A stretch of DNA of 64,000 nucleotides from Augochlora pura. Lineage: Eukaryota > Arthropoda > Insecta > Hymenoptera > Halictidae. This document shows positions 22,256 through 33,800 of the stretch, in pieces; the stretch's first letter is position 1, and the number at the start of each line of letters is the position of its first letter. The notes beneath the pieces were generated by a model. The model worked only from the letters and a program-made list of their open reading frames with translations, had not been told where the DNA came from and ran no database searches. The DNA lies in NCBI RefSeq assembly GCF_028453695.1, contig NC_135782.1, positions 15,060,190 through 15,124,189 on the forward strand, given 5' to 3'. The translations under genes and the position numbers were made by a program.

Positions 22256-22939
22256 AAACAAACAGACAAGGGATGATCGAGTCGCCAATATGGCGACGAG
22301 ATTGAGAAGCCCATTATCGGGGCGAGCGGGACGGGCAAAGTGTTCATAACGCGGTGTAATTTTGGCATCGATCCGTTCCGGGCTACTTTTGAAAAACCAT
22401 TTCGTTTTTCCCGTGGATGGGGTTCTCTTCCCCCCCTCGGGTGAAACGCGCGATCGTTGGAGCCGTGGGCGGCCCGATCCATTGGCATTTCTATAAATCT
22501 TTGTCGGTCAGGAGGCGTCCATACCCCCCCCCCCCCCCCAGCGATCTCCTTTCGGTTGAATGCGAGCGTTTGATGCTTGGAAGCCAGCGTTATGCATACG
22601 GGCACGGTCGGAGTGAATCGAACGGGCCCGCGTTGCACAATGGCGAACGCGTACGTTCCGCGTACTCCAGCGGAAAGTTTTCCCCCGCATTCGCGATCCG
22701 TCAGTTTATTCAAATTCTTACGCACGTACACAGGCATTTATGCGGCGGATCTACAGGGTGGTTCAGATATAGCTTGCTGGCTAACGATAAGAGAGATCCT
22801 CGAGAGTGATACGCGACTTTCTGATGAGATTTTGCAGAGTGATGGAGATTTTAAAACTGAATATTATTGTATAGATATTATGTGCTATTTAATATTTTAT
22901 TTAAGAAACAATTGATTATTTATTTTGGTTGGGTGTTGT
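22256..22939. other. CpG-rich island with C16 tract
   Basis: Unique GC-rich DNA with 16 C at 22524-22539. TACAGGGTGGTTCAGA at about 22752 resembles the termini of small insect TIR elements, but no partner end is visible. Confidence 0.35.
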
Positions 22940-23204
22940 TATTGCGAACGTTATGGCGCCATCTGGATCAAGGGTGATATCTAGTGACAAGGTATTGGTA
23001 TTTATAAGAAGAGATGCCTAGCTCGTTATTTTATAAATATTATGTATCATATAATCTTCTAATAAAATAGGTTATTTCTTGTGCTGAGACAAGGCTTGGA
23101 AATATTGTGGCGCCATCTGGATCAAGGATGATATTTGGTGGCTAGATTGGATTTATACGCAGAGGTGTCCAGCAGATTATTCTATAAATATTATTGTTAC
23201 GAGC

Positions 23205-24147
23205 CGAGGGCCTCTGCACACGTGGCCGGAGGTAAATGTGTTTGTGCGAATATTTTGAAAGGAATGCGTGGACTGGCCGATGCCTCTATTATCACCGGGT
23301 CGCCACCTAGTAGGATAAGGTTTCACGGACTGACCGTTGCCTCTTTCATCAACGGATCGCCACCTAGGAGTAGGGATGGTTCACGGACTGGCCGTTGCCT
23401 CTTTCATCAACGGGTCGCCACCTAGGAGGAATTTGCGTGGACTGGCCGGTGCCTCTTTCATCACCGGGTCGCCACATTAGATAGGAAGTTGGTTTCGTGG
23501 ACTGGCCGATGCCTCTTTCATCACCGGGTCGCCACTGATTGGGTAATGGGGTTTTGGATTGACTCTAATTTTGCCTCGTAACTTCAAAAGAAATATTAAT
23601 AGATACACCTCGAGCGGCAAAGGTGTATCTTTGTGAGATTGTTACCAACAACTGCCTCGAACTGGGAGGTGGAATGAAATAAACTTGTACACTGAATTGC
23701 AAGTAAACTAATATAATCTAACAACTTCAGTCTATTACAAGTGCGTAAGTGTAGTGTAAGATTCGCGATGGTCCTAAGACACGCTCCCTGGTTTACGCAC
23801 CAAGTCAGCGGGGGTTAACTATTGCTCGAAGGAGAACTTGGCTCGATCTTGCTACGTCTCGCGTCGCGATTTGACTTGGAACTGTCCGATGAGAAGAAAA
23901 ATCTTAGCCTTTTTATACGCAGCTGAACTAGAAGATTTGGTAGTGGGGACCGGGCCTACGTGACCCAGATCACACGGCGGATGGTACCGAGAATCGGGGA
24001 TGTATGACCCTTATTGAACTCGCGCCTATACGGCGAATTAGATATTCTATTTTTGAATGAAAGGACCGCGTTCACCGCCGACGTTATCTAGCGTATGCCT
24101 TCAAGAAGGAAAGAAAAAACGTCGGGAGAAAATCTCCGTACGTAACA
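23205..24147. mobile_element. Putative solo LTR (943 bp)
   Basis: It begins TGTTACG and ends CGTAACA, TG...CA termini with a 7-bp inverted repeat. TTAT flanks both sides (23201-23204 and 24148-24151), a 4-bp target duplication. It interrupts one unit of the surrounding tandem repeat, and the neighbouring unit shows the uninterrupted ATAAATATTATGTAT. An AATAAA lies at 23678-23683 and a TATA-like TTTTATAC at 23911. They are in the wrong order for a plus-strand LTR promoter, so orientation is unresolved. No internal retroelement genes are present. A gypsy-type origin is plausible but unproven. Confidence 0.72.
23267..23536 (+). repeat. 54-60 bp minisatellite inside the LTR (5 copies)
   Basis: Copies start at about 23267, 23324, 23382, 23436 and 23496. 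Each has CRYGGACTGGCCGWTGCCTC, TTTCATCAMCGGGTCGCCAC and usually a CTAGGAG-type tail. Confidence 0.9.
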
Positions 24148-24322
24148 TTATATTTAATTTCAACTTATAATAACATAAAATTAATTTTTTGTTACGGTAA
24201 GACAAGGCTTGAAAACATTGTGGCGCCATCTGGATCAAGGCTGAGATTTGACAAAATAAGATTGGTATTTATAAACAGAGGTGCCTAGGTAGGTGGTTAT
24301 TATACAAATATTATGTATGATC

Positions 24323-24880
24323 GAGGAATTAACCATACATAATCCGTATTTAAATTGAGCTTAACCTATACTTACAGAATTAAAAATAATTCGAGAATCA
24401 CTTTCAAAATAGTTAACACGTTATTGTTATTAAAAATATTCTCATCTAAACCTAACTATGCTAGACCTACTACAAACCTAACCTAGAACTCATTAAAAAT
24501 CCCGAAATTTCTCGAAACTGACAAATTATCTATACATAATTCAGAATTACATCAAGCTTAAATTGTACTTACAAAATTCAAAAAAATTCAACAACCACTT
24601 CTAAAATAATTAAAACGTTATTATTGTTAAAACTGCTTTCCTTTAAACCTAACAATACTAAACTCGCCACAGACCTAACCTAGAACTCATTAAAATTCTC
24701 TAAATTTCTCGAAACCGAGGAATTAGCCATACATAATCCAAACTGTACTTAAAAAATTCCAAAAAATTCGAGAACCACTTCCAAAATAATTAAAACATTA
24801 TTTCATTAAAGATACTCTCCTTCAAACCTAACTATACTAAACCCACCACAGACCTAACCTAAAACTCGTCCAAAACCCCA
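24323..24880. repeat. ~197-bp tandem repeat (3 units)
   Basis: GAGGAATTARCCATACATAA or variants at 24323, 24519 and 24717. Each unit includes an AAAATAATTAAAACGTTATT-like block and ACAGACCTAACCTAGAACTC. The third unit is shorter. Confidence 0.85.
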
Positions 24881-25883
24881 CGAGAAAATACCAAACACCA
24901 TTTTTCCCTAAATCTCATCAACAAAAGTCAATCAGCGACAACCCATCCCTACAAAAATCATCCTCCACAATGACCCCCTCACCATATCACCAGGTCATCA
25001 AAATCGGCGCCCCCATTCCATTAAATCCCCGCCTTTTCCAAGAACCTCCATTTAATCCACTAAAAATCTATTCTCCGTCGCAACGAAAAATGTTTTCAAC
25101 GGACTCTCGGATATTTTCGACCTCCTATGTGAACGGGCCTGTACACACACATACGCACAGGATGGCGTGCATAGTGGAATGGAACGGCGGCTGGCAAGCA
25201 TGAAAGGTGTATATCCCGGCGTGGAAACGGGGGCTCGGGTAAATTCTAAGGAGGTCACGGAGCTTGCTGAATTTCCGTATCTAATTTCATGTAAACGCCG
25301 GGGTCCCCGGGGCTCCTCTTAATTTCGAATTCTGAATTGAATTCCCCGGACGACGGAACCCAGGGAGAGAGCGAGAGCGAGAGAGAGAGAGAGGGAGAGG
25401 GGGGTCGGCGTTAACGAGCCCCGATGCCTACGCGTTTCTCAGTCGCCGTTTTAATTTGTAACGCGCGCGTAAATGCGCCACGGTAATAACGCATCCGAAT
25501 GGCCGCACTCGGGCGAAGCATCGCCCCCCTCCCCTCCCTCTTCGGCGCTTATGTGAATATCGAAGGCTTGCGTTTCTACCGGACTTTTATTACTCGTCGT
25601 ATTTGGGATCGTATTTGGCGACACGGGCGAAAGATATCCTTGGATATACAGTTTATCACCGCGTGTTACCGAACGGTTGCGTGAACATTTATGTCCCACG
25701 GTGATGTCGCCTATCAACCATTCTACAAGGAATTGCTGTGTCGAAATGTCGCGGGGGCTGTGCATCGATTAGCGTTGCTCTTTTCAATTTTTCTTTCGGT
25801 CGTGGGTGACTCTTTAGTCTCATTTTTTATTTATTTTGATTCTTTGGAACAATTTTTATGAAGGAGGCTTTAGGTTATGTCTA
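24881..25883. other. CpG-rich island with GA run, no gene recognised
   Basis: AT-rich at first, then CpG-rich from about 25070 to 25780 with (GA)n near 25365-25402. Frames lack recognisable motifs. Confidence 0.4.
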
Positions 25884-26310
25884 GGTTATGTTATGTGAAA
25901 GATAATCCTAGAAAAAGAAAGAGAAATCAAGGTTATGTCAAGTGAAAGAGAAACCTAGAAGGAGAAAGAGAAATCAAGGTTATGTCAAGTGAAAGAGAAA
26001 CCTAGAAGGAGAAAGAGAAATGAGGGTTATGTTATGTGAAACGGAAACCTAGAGGTAGAAAGAGAAATTAAGGTTATGTCAAGTGAAAGAGAAACCTAGA
26101 AGGAGAAAGGGAAATGAAGGTTATGTCTAGGTTACGTTATATGAAAGAGAAACCTGAAAAGAGAAAGAGAAATCAAGGTTATGTTATGTGAAAGGAAAAC
26201 CTAGAAGGAGAAAAAAAATCAAAGTTATGTTATGTGAAAGAGAAACCTAGAGGTGGAAAGAGAAGTCAAGGTTATGTTATATGTAAGTAAAACCTAGAAA
26301 GAGGGAGTAA
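25884..26310 (+). repeat. 47-bp tandem repeat (about 9 copies)
   Basis: Units begin GGTTATGTCAAGTGAAAGAG or GGTTATGTTATGTGAAAGAG and contain AAACCTAGAAGGAGAAAGAG. Starts fall at about 25884, 25931, 25978, 26025 and 26072, then continue with small length changes. Confidence 0.9.
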
Positions 26311-26660
26311 CAGAAAGAAAGAAAAACCGAGAGAAAATGAGAAACTGAGAAAAGGAGAAAGACAAATTGAGAAAAAGGGAATGAAAAATCAAAAAATTGG
26401 AAGAGAAATCACGAATTAGAAAAACTAAGGAGAGAGAAACCAAAAGAGAGAAAGAGAAATCAAGTATAAGAAATGCCAAGAAAGACAAAGAGAAATCGAA
26501 GACGAAGAAATGAAACCGAGGAACTGAAAGAAAAAATCAAGAATAAGAAATAGAGAAAGAACTGAGAGAAAGAGAAATCGAGAAACAGGAAGGAAAAATG
26601 AAAAAGGAGAAAAAGAGGGAGAAATTGAGAAAAAGAGAAAGAGAGAGCGAGAATAAGCGA
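26311..26660 (+). repeat. Polypurine GAAA-rich tract
   Basis: Continuation of the preceding purine-rich repeat as irregular GAAA/GAGA sequence. Phe/Leu/Ser-rich minus-strand frames are artefacts. Confidence 0.85.
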
Positions 26661-27349
26661 AAGATGGAGGTCCGATAGAAAATTGAAAACCATCATCGTA
26701 TCCGCAGACCCGTCCCCGCATAATGGAAATATAATGGAAGCCCCCGATCCTTGGCTGGCGGGGAGGCGTAAAGGCGGCTCCCCATCCGAAACGTACACGC
26801 GGCCCGCGCGCGAGATGACGGCGCAAATTGCATCTCCGCGATTTCCGTCCGATAATCGATCGGCTTCGGTATCGCTGAAACGGCACCAGCCAAGGAAATC
26901 ATATTATTTATCAATCGTCTCAACATTCCCATAAGACTTAAGCAAACGAATATTCATGAATATTCAACAATATACGTCCCTCGAATCTTAATAATATTAT
27001 TTGTAATGTTATTTATAATAATATTATTTGTAATGTTATTTATAATAATATTATTTACAATGATGTTATTTATAATGATATTATTTATCAATCGTCTCAA
27101 AATTCTCATAAGACTTAAGGAAATGAATATCCTAAATCATCCCTTGGATATCCTAACCTCAGATCGCAAAAATTTTATCGTAAGACTCAATTAAACAAAT
27201 ATCCTAGAACATCCTCAAATAAATTTCCCACGAATCTCACTACTTAAAAGACAAATATCCTACAACATTCCTCGGACATCCGAACCCTAACCTCTAAATA
27301 CATCCTAAAACCCTCAACATTCAAAATATTAATCCTAACAACATCCCAC
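26661..27349. other. CpG-rich patch then AT-rich DNA with a short array
   Basis: CpG-rich to about 26900. A roughly 32-bp AT repeat (TAATATTATTTGTAATGTTA) occupies about 26988-27090. The rest is AT-rich with several TATCCTAGAACATCC-like repeats to 27260. Confidence 0.5.
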
Positions 27350-27353
27350 TTAA

Positions 27354-27599
27354 CCCCTTGCACTATAATAACGAGTCAGACTCGTGATCAAGATTCCATG
27401 CAACATTTGCTAAATATAAAATATTATTTACATCTTCTACATCGAAATCAAATTGAATTCTTTTGTTAAAGAAGGTCTAGAAATAGAAGTACATTAAGAC
27501 CATACAATAATTAAAAATTATTTGGTTCTGTTGACTAAACTATTAAGGACAAATGCGTGCTAATCAACGCAACATGAAAGCAGTTATAGTGCAAAGGGG
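27354..27599. mobile_element. piggyBac-type TTAA element 2 (MITE, 246 bp)
   Basis: TTAA at 27350-27353 and 27600-27603. The left end CCCCTTGCACTATAA matches the right end (reverse complement CCCCTTTGCACTATAA) apart from one extra T. A perfect palindrome ACGAGTCAGACTCGT lies at 27371-27385, centred 24 bp from the left end as in element 1, and the adjoining sequence also resembles element 1. No coding capacity. Confidence 0.85.
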
Positions 27600-27660
27600 T
27601 TAAAACCTAAAACCTAAAACCTAAAACCTAAAACCTAAAACATGAAACCTAAAACCTAAA
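27600..27660. repeat. 7-bp repeat CCTAAAA (about 8 copies)
   Basis: A telomere-like heptamer (TTTTAGG on the other strand), directly abutting the right TTAA of element 2, with one imperfect copy (CATGAAA). Confidence 0.88.
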
Positions 27661-28837
27661 CACCTCCCTTAAAATTTTCATCCAATCGACATCCTACATC
27701 ATCCGCCTCAGAACCCCATACACAAAACCGCCCCCAAAAAAACGCGCACACCCCGCGAGAGTCCGGCGTAATCCGCATCCTCTTATCTCCGTTATCCGGC
27801 TAACTTGGATCCGGCCAGCGGATGCCGGGATCGGATAATTACGGTAATGAAAGTTTAATTTCGAGAACACTCCTTTCCTTCATGGAGAGTTTAATTAAGA
27901 AAGGTGCGGCGCAGGAGGCACAGCGGTGGCTCCATTTCGGCGTTCCACGGTGGTCCTCGAGAGGAAGAGAGGCGGAGAAGGGGGGGGGGGGGGGGAAAGC
28001 AAATGTCGGACGGCCGGCGGTCGCTCGCAAACCTTCGATCGGCCTTCGTTGTATACGTACGGGGCTCTATCCTCGAGTGTTCGAGCAGGTCGTGCGGACT
28101 GCAGCGGCGGGCCACCTCTCTCTCCCTCCCTGCCCCCTCTCACTGTGCACCTGCACGTGTATGCACGCGCGCGCCGGGAGAACGGTACGTGCGGCGTATG
28201 TTGATGGGGTTGCGGTTTGACTCCGGTGGCTGGGCTGGATAGCCCGCCCGTTATTATCCGTAACTCGTGTTGCGGCGGTCCCGGAACAAACGCGTACGAA
28301 AAGCTTCGTTTCCTGCGCCAGAGACCCTCCCGGGGAGTGGGGGTAGAGGAGCGCCGCCGCGCGCGCGGCCACCATTCCCGACCGCCTCCGCTCTCTTTTC
28401 CGCCGCGCCGCCGCCGCCGCCGCCGCCGCCATCCGCCATTCAACGGATACCCGCCGCCGACCAAGAAAGATCCGTCATTGTCCGAGTTGTAGGGATATCG
28501 GTTGCGTTGCCTACCTGCCTGCCAGGCGGACGGATACACTCCGGATCGACCGGCCGCGTTCCCCGGCCCCGTTCTCAGGAAGATCGACTATGCGGCCTGC
28601 GTACGCTGAAATATTACGCCTGTCCGGCCGCGAGAGTTCCACGGGTGGCGGCGGTTTTTCCGAATCTGTTTGGACCCGCGGGGACTTCCGGTTCCGTTCA
28701 AGGGTACCGTTTTAATACGGCGCGCGCCCCGCGATACGCTATCACACCACGTGGGACGAAAATATGATGTTTCAATTGTTCTGGTGTGACGTTGGCACGT
28801 ATCCGATACATCAAGCTTCACAGGGAAAAAATTTGAA
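27661..28837. other. CpG-rich island with G16 and (GCC)n
   Basis: The most GC-rich kilobase of the window. Contains 16 G at 27980-27995 and (CGC)n at about 28401-28430. Frames of 90-214 residues exist on both strands and in several phases, as expected of stop-poor CpG-rich DNA; none shows a recognisable domain. A promoter or non-coding exon is possible but not shown. Confidence 0.4.
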
Positions 28838-30085
28838 AATATGAAAAACAGTAACATTATCCATAGGATGAGTGGCGCCACTCGAAAGTTATATTTCGAC
28901 ATCATAAGGGGGTCCATAAGACGTCTATAGGACGTCTTGAAGACTTCCTAAGACGTTTATGAGACGTCTATGAGACGTTTATGAGACGTTTACGAGACGT
29001 TTATGAGACGTTTACGAGACGTTTATGAGACGTTTATGAGACGTTTATGAGACGTTTACGAGACGTTTATGAGACGTTTATAAGACGTTTATCAGACGTT
29101 TATAAGACGTTTATAAGGCATTTATGAGATAGTACACGATGTCTTAAAGACGTCCATAAAATATCCATAAGATGTCCAAAGATGTCTTCCAGATATCTTG
29201 AAGATGTCCATGAGACGTTCATGAAATGTTCCTAAGACGTTCGCAAGATTTCTTTTAAATGTCTCAAAGTCGTCTTAAGGATGTCATTAGACGTCTAAAG
29301 AACGTCTTCGAGATGTTTTAAGGATGTCTTTGGGAAATCTGAAAGACGTCTTAAGGATGTCTTTAGGACGTCATCATTTGTAACACAGAACGTTTCTAGG
29401 ATGTTCCTAAGACGTTCGTGGGGCATTGTAGACATCTTAAAGAAGTCCATAAAATATCTATAAGACATCCGGAAGATCTCTTACAGATATCTTGAAGATG
29501 TCCATGAGACGTTCATAAGATGTCTTTATTAGCATGTCTGAAAGAGATGTCTTTATTTGTAACACAGACCGTTTCTAGGATGTTCCTAAGACATTCGTGG
29601 GGCATTCTAGACATCTTGAAGATGTCCAGAAATTATCCATAAAATATCTAGAAGATGTCTTGATTTTTAATACAGGATGTTTATAGGACGTTCGTAGGAT
29701 ATTCATAGAAATTTACTGACATCATAAAGACGTCCATAAAATGTCCGCAAGATGTCTTCTAGACGTCTGAAGGACGTCTTGAGGATAATCTCGAAGACGT
29801 CTTGATTTGTAACAAGGTTGATGCTAGGATGTTCCTAGGACAATCGTAGAAAATACAAGATGTCTTAAAGACATCCATAGATCGTCTATAAGACATCTAT
29901 GAGACGTCTTACGGATGGCTGAAAGACGTCCATAAGATATCTGAAAGACGATTTAATTTGTAACACAGGATGTTTTTAGAATATTCCTAGAACATTTGTA
30001 GAAAATTCGAGACAGGTAATGAAGAACACTAACATTACCCACAGGATGAGTGGCACCATTCAAAAGTTAGGTTTTCACATCCTCA
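28838..30085 (+). repeat. GACGT array bounded by direct repeats
   Basis: Core of about 19 units of 11 bp (AGACGTTTATG, AGACGTTTACG, AGACGTCTATG) at about 28918-29128. It passes into five larger composite units (110-185 bp) carrying TTTGTAACACAGNAYGTTTC and TAGGATGTTCCTAAGACRTT. The whole is bracketed by direct copies of AGGATGAGTGGCRCCAYTCR then AAAGTTA (about 28865 and 30043). Confidence 0.9.
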
Positions 30086-31149
30086 AAAATTATGTTCCCG
30101 TTAATATTTTTCAATGCAATAAAGCTTAAATTAAAGCTGAAGACATTAAAATCAATAAATTACAGGACCAAAATATCAGGATATCGAATCATATGACCTC
30201 GTGAATTCTGACCGGTTGTTTCAGAAAAAAAACGATCTTGTCACAGAACTTTCTTTTTATAAACAAAACGTCCCGACCGAAGTGCAATTTTACAAATTTT
30301 ATACGGAGATTCTCGAGTAACTCGTATTTTTACCGTGTCTTTTATTCCGCGGAAACGACAAATTTAAAGTCGTTCCAACATCGTGCACTTGTTACGAAGC
30401 ACTTGTGTATTCAGCGAACAGCACGCGGTGCATTTAGCACGTGTATAAATCGAGAAGTCCATCGGATAATAAATATCCCGACAGAAATATTTTTATAATT
30501 CCCGGTATCCGTGGAAAATCCGAAAAAAAATCCGGATCGCTTTGTCACACTGTGTTCTCTGGTGCCGTCGCTTGTTTAATAAGGCAACCGTGGCGATCGT
30601 AATTTCCACGGTACCATCAACGTTGCCATGACAGATCGATGGGAATTACTCTTTTACGATCCAGGCGTTTTCAATGCAAAAAAGGGGATCTCGTGTTTCG
30701 CCGTATATAACTTTATTCGTACGTATCGAAAAGCTTATTTTATCCGCGGGAATTTCCGTGAAACTTGAGAAAGAGAACCCCCGATGGGTTTCGGTCCAGT
30801 AAAATTTTCATGATGGATATATATCCCAACACTGTTCGCTATGCGGCCGCATTTATCCTGGCCCTGAGCATCGTAACAATTTTCTGCAGCGGAGGGGAGG
30901 GATCTCCATGGCGCCGGCCACGTTTCCCATAAGTTCGAATGAAAATACTGGAAACGAATTGCCGTGACTGTGACAGACGACAGCGAGCGTCGCGATCGCA
31001 TGGAAAACATACAACTCGGAGGATAAGGTGGACGGGAACGTTAATTACGAGGTCATTAATTAATATTGTATCGAGTCAAAAATAAACAGTAAGGGAGGAA
31101 TTTTATCTACATTGTGACATCGTGTTATTGGAGAGAAAAAAATGATTAT
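30086..31149. other. Mixed unique DNA, no gene recognised
   Basis: Moderate GC content from 30230 to 31010. Frames at 30238-30498 (plus) and 30735-31010 (minus) lack recognisable motifs or splice context. Confidence 0.35.
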
Positions 31150-32230
31150 TCTAGGTAGGGTGTAGGAGGGGTTGTACAGTATTACATAATGTATTATAGA
31201 AGAGTGCAATGTAATATACTATAATGTAATAGAATGTAATACGGTATAATATAGTAGAATGCAATATACTATAATGCATTGGAATATAATATATCACAGT
31301 ATAGGTAGAACGTAATATACCACAATGTAATAGAATGTAATGTACTGTAATGTAGTAGAATGCAATATATTATAATGCAATAGAATATAATATACCATAA
31401 TATAGTAGATAATGTTGTAGAATATAATGTAATTTGATATACTGTAGTGTAGTAGAATTTAATATACCACGATTTAATAGATTGTAATATACTATTACGT
31501 AGTAGAATACAATATACTATAATACAGTAGAATGTAATATGCTATACTGCAATAGAATTTAATATACCATAATATAGTAGAATGTTATGTATTATAATAG
31601 AATGTAATATACTGCAATTTAGTAGAACGTAATGTAATGTTATAGAATGTAATGTAATTTAATATACTGTAATGTAGCAGAATTTAATATACTACAATAT
31701 AATATACAGCAATTTAGTAGAACGTAATGTAATGTAATGTAATATACTGTAATATAGTAGAATTCAGTATACCACAATGTAATGTACTGTAATATAGTAG
31801 ATAATGTTGTAGAATATAATGTTATTTGATATACTGTAGTGTAGTAGAATTTAATTTACTACAATGTAATAGAATGTGATGTACTGTAATGCAGTAGAAA
31901 GCGATATACTATAATATAATAAAATATAATATAATATGACATGACATGACATGACATCACATCACATCACATGACATAATATAATATAATGTAACGTAAT
32001 GGAATAGAATGTAATGTAATAAATGAGAACGCAATGTAATATAACACAATGTAATCTAATATAGTAAAATTTAATATAATATAACAATATAACGTAATGT
32101 AATATAACATAATATTGACAAAAGCTAATGAAACCAACTTTAACCCAATATAATTATACAACCTCATAAAACGTAACAAAGCATAAGCCAAAGCAACGAA
32201 ACGTACCACAATACAACGTTACGCGATATA
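31150..32230 (+). repeat. AT satellite with five-base period (TAATG/TAATA/GAATG)
   Basis: About 1.1 kb that can be parsed for long runs into pentamers such as TAATG TAATA GAATG TAATA. A small ACATG/ACATC pentamer run lies at 31937-31975. Confidence 0.85.
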
Positions 32231-33039
32231 ATGTAACAGAGATTGCTATTAGTTCGGTGCGTGGCTGGCGTCGACGGTAAAGAAGTAATTCAAGGAACAA
32301 AAGAACAGCGCGAACTTGCCGCGTTTGCCGCGGTAATTTCGGTACATTTCCGAATGGTACGGGCGCAGCGTTCGCGCAGCATATTTCCCGTAGAAAAATT
32401 TAAAAGTTCGCCGGGGCACCATGGGCGGGTGAACTCGGGGAATAAGAATTTTATAGATTATACGGTACAGGTGTTGAATTTCGTGGTGGCGAGGGCCTCC
32501 CCGCCCGTGTTGCACCAGCACCGCCGGTAGTCGGAGCAACGCGGAAGTTTAAAAAACATTCGTAGAATGCATTATCGTGTCATTTCCCGGGCTACAATGG
32601 TACCCGGCATACATCTAGGACGTGAGAGAGCGTTTCCTGCATTAAAATTGAACGCGTTCCAGGATTATTGAAAACCGATCCCGGCCACGAGGCACGTCGC
32701 GATTCTCCGTACCCCCGGCTGGCAGCCCCTTATCTTTAAAGACTGTTCTTCTTCCTCTCGTTGCGTTAAACAGGGCGAAGTGCGTTTTCTTATCCGCCGG
32801 GCATCGCCGCCGTTACGATATCAATGCGCGGTAATTAGATATTTTTGTTGGTACACATTTAGTTCTTGTTTTGGTCGCTCGTAATAGGCATGATATGACA
32901 GGATAACACGATAAAAATTTTTAATTGAATGTTAAAGTAGGTCTTGGAAATTTGCGTTTTGATTATAACCTTCTTGTTAAGGGTATTTTGTGCTTCGTTA
33001 GTGTAGAATTCAAAAATTAGCGAGGCGATGTATGAGTGA
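32231..33039. other. CpG-rich island, no gene recognised
   Basis: CpG-rich to about 32830, then AT-rich. Frames of about 95 residues overlap on opposite strands (32243-32530 and 32249-32539). Neither shows family features. Confidence 0.35.
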
Positions 33040-33800
33040 CCAGAAAGATGTCTTTAAGACGTCTTGAATTTTCTACGATTGTCCTAAGAACTTCCTAGCA
33101 TCACCCTTGATACAAATCAAGACGTCTTCGAGATTATCCTCAAGACATACTTCAGACGTCTAGAAGACATCTTGTGGACATTTTATGGATGTTTTATGGA
33201 CATCTTTATGATGTCAGTAAATTTCTATGAATATCCTAGGAACGTCCTATAAACATCCTGTATTAGAAACCAAACATCTTCTAGATGGATATTTTATGGA
33301 CATCTTTGAGATGCCTAGAATGCTCTACGAACATCCTAGGGACATCCTAGAAACGTTCTGTGTTACAAATGACGACATCTTCCAGACGTTCAAAAGACAT
33401 CCTTAAGACGTCTTCATTTGTAAAACAAGTCGTTAATAAAACCGTTCCTAAGACATTCGTAGGAAATTTGCCTTAAAGACGCCTTAAAGACGTCCTATAA
33501 AACGTCCACATGACGTCCATATAACGTCCACAAAAGGACATAAAAGACATCTTTTATAAGTCCAAAGGACGTCCTAAGAATATATTAAAAACGTCTTGCT
33601 TTATAACACTGGACTCTTCTCTCTCTGGACGCTCCTACCCTATTAATAAGAAATTCGAGACGTCTTAAGAACGTACATAAAACGTCCATAAGTCGTCTTT
33701 TATACATCTTTATACATCCAACGTCCTCAAAACATACTTCAAACATCTTCATCCATAACACAGTAAATTCCTATAAAACGTCTCTATTATTACCAACACC
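33040..33800 (-). repeat. Second GACGT array, partly inverted
   Basis: 33044-33255 is a close reverse-complement match to about 29690-29885. Near 33395 the orientation switches: TTACAAATGA before and TCATTTGTAA after form a palindromic junction. From there the composite units read in the forward direction to about 33780. Confidence 0.85.

Larger units (their letters stand above)
22940..24330. repeat. Three ~155-166 bp repeat units hosting a solo LTR
   Basis: GGCGCCATCTGGATCAAGG occurs at 22954, 23109 and 24222. The first two are 155 bp apart; the second and third are 166 bp apart once the LTR and one TTAT are removed. Units share TATTGGTATTTATAARMAGA, ATAAATATTATGTAT and GAGACAAGGCTTGGAAA blocks. 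Confidence 0.85.

Noticed and set aside
27822..28767. Many frames of 90-214 residues
   Set aside because: They overlap in up to six frames within stop-poor CpG-rich DNA. None has recognisable motifs or codon-level consistency.
28909..33800. Regular short repeats considered as a CRISPR array
   Set aside because: Units are contiguous 11-mers without unique spacers, and the context is eukaryotic.
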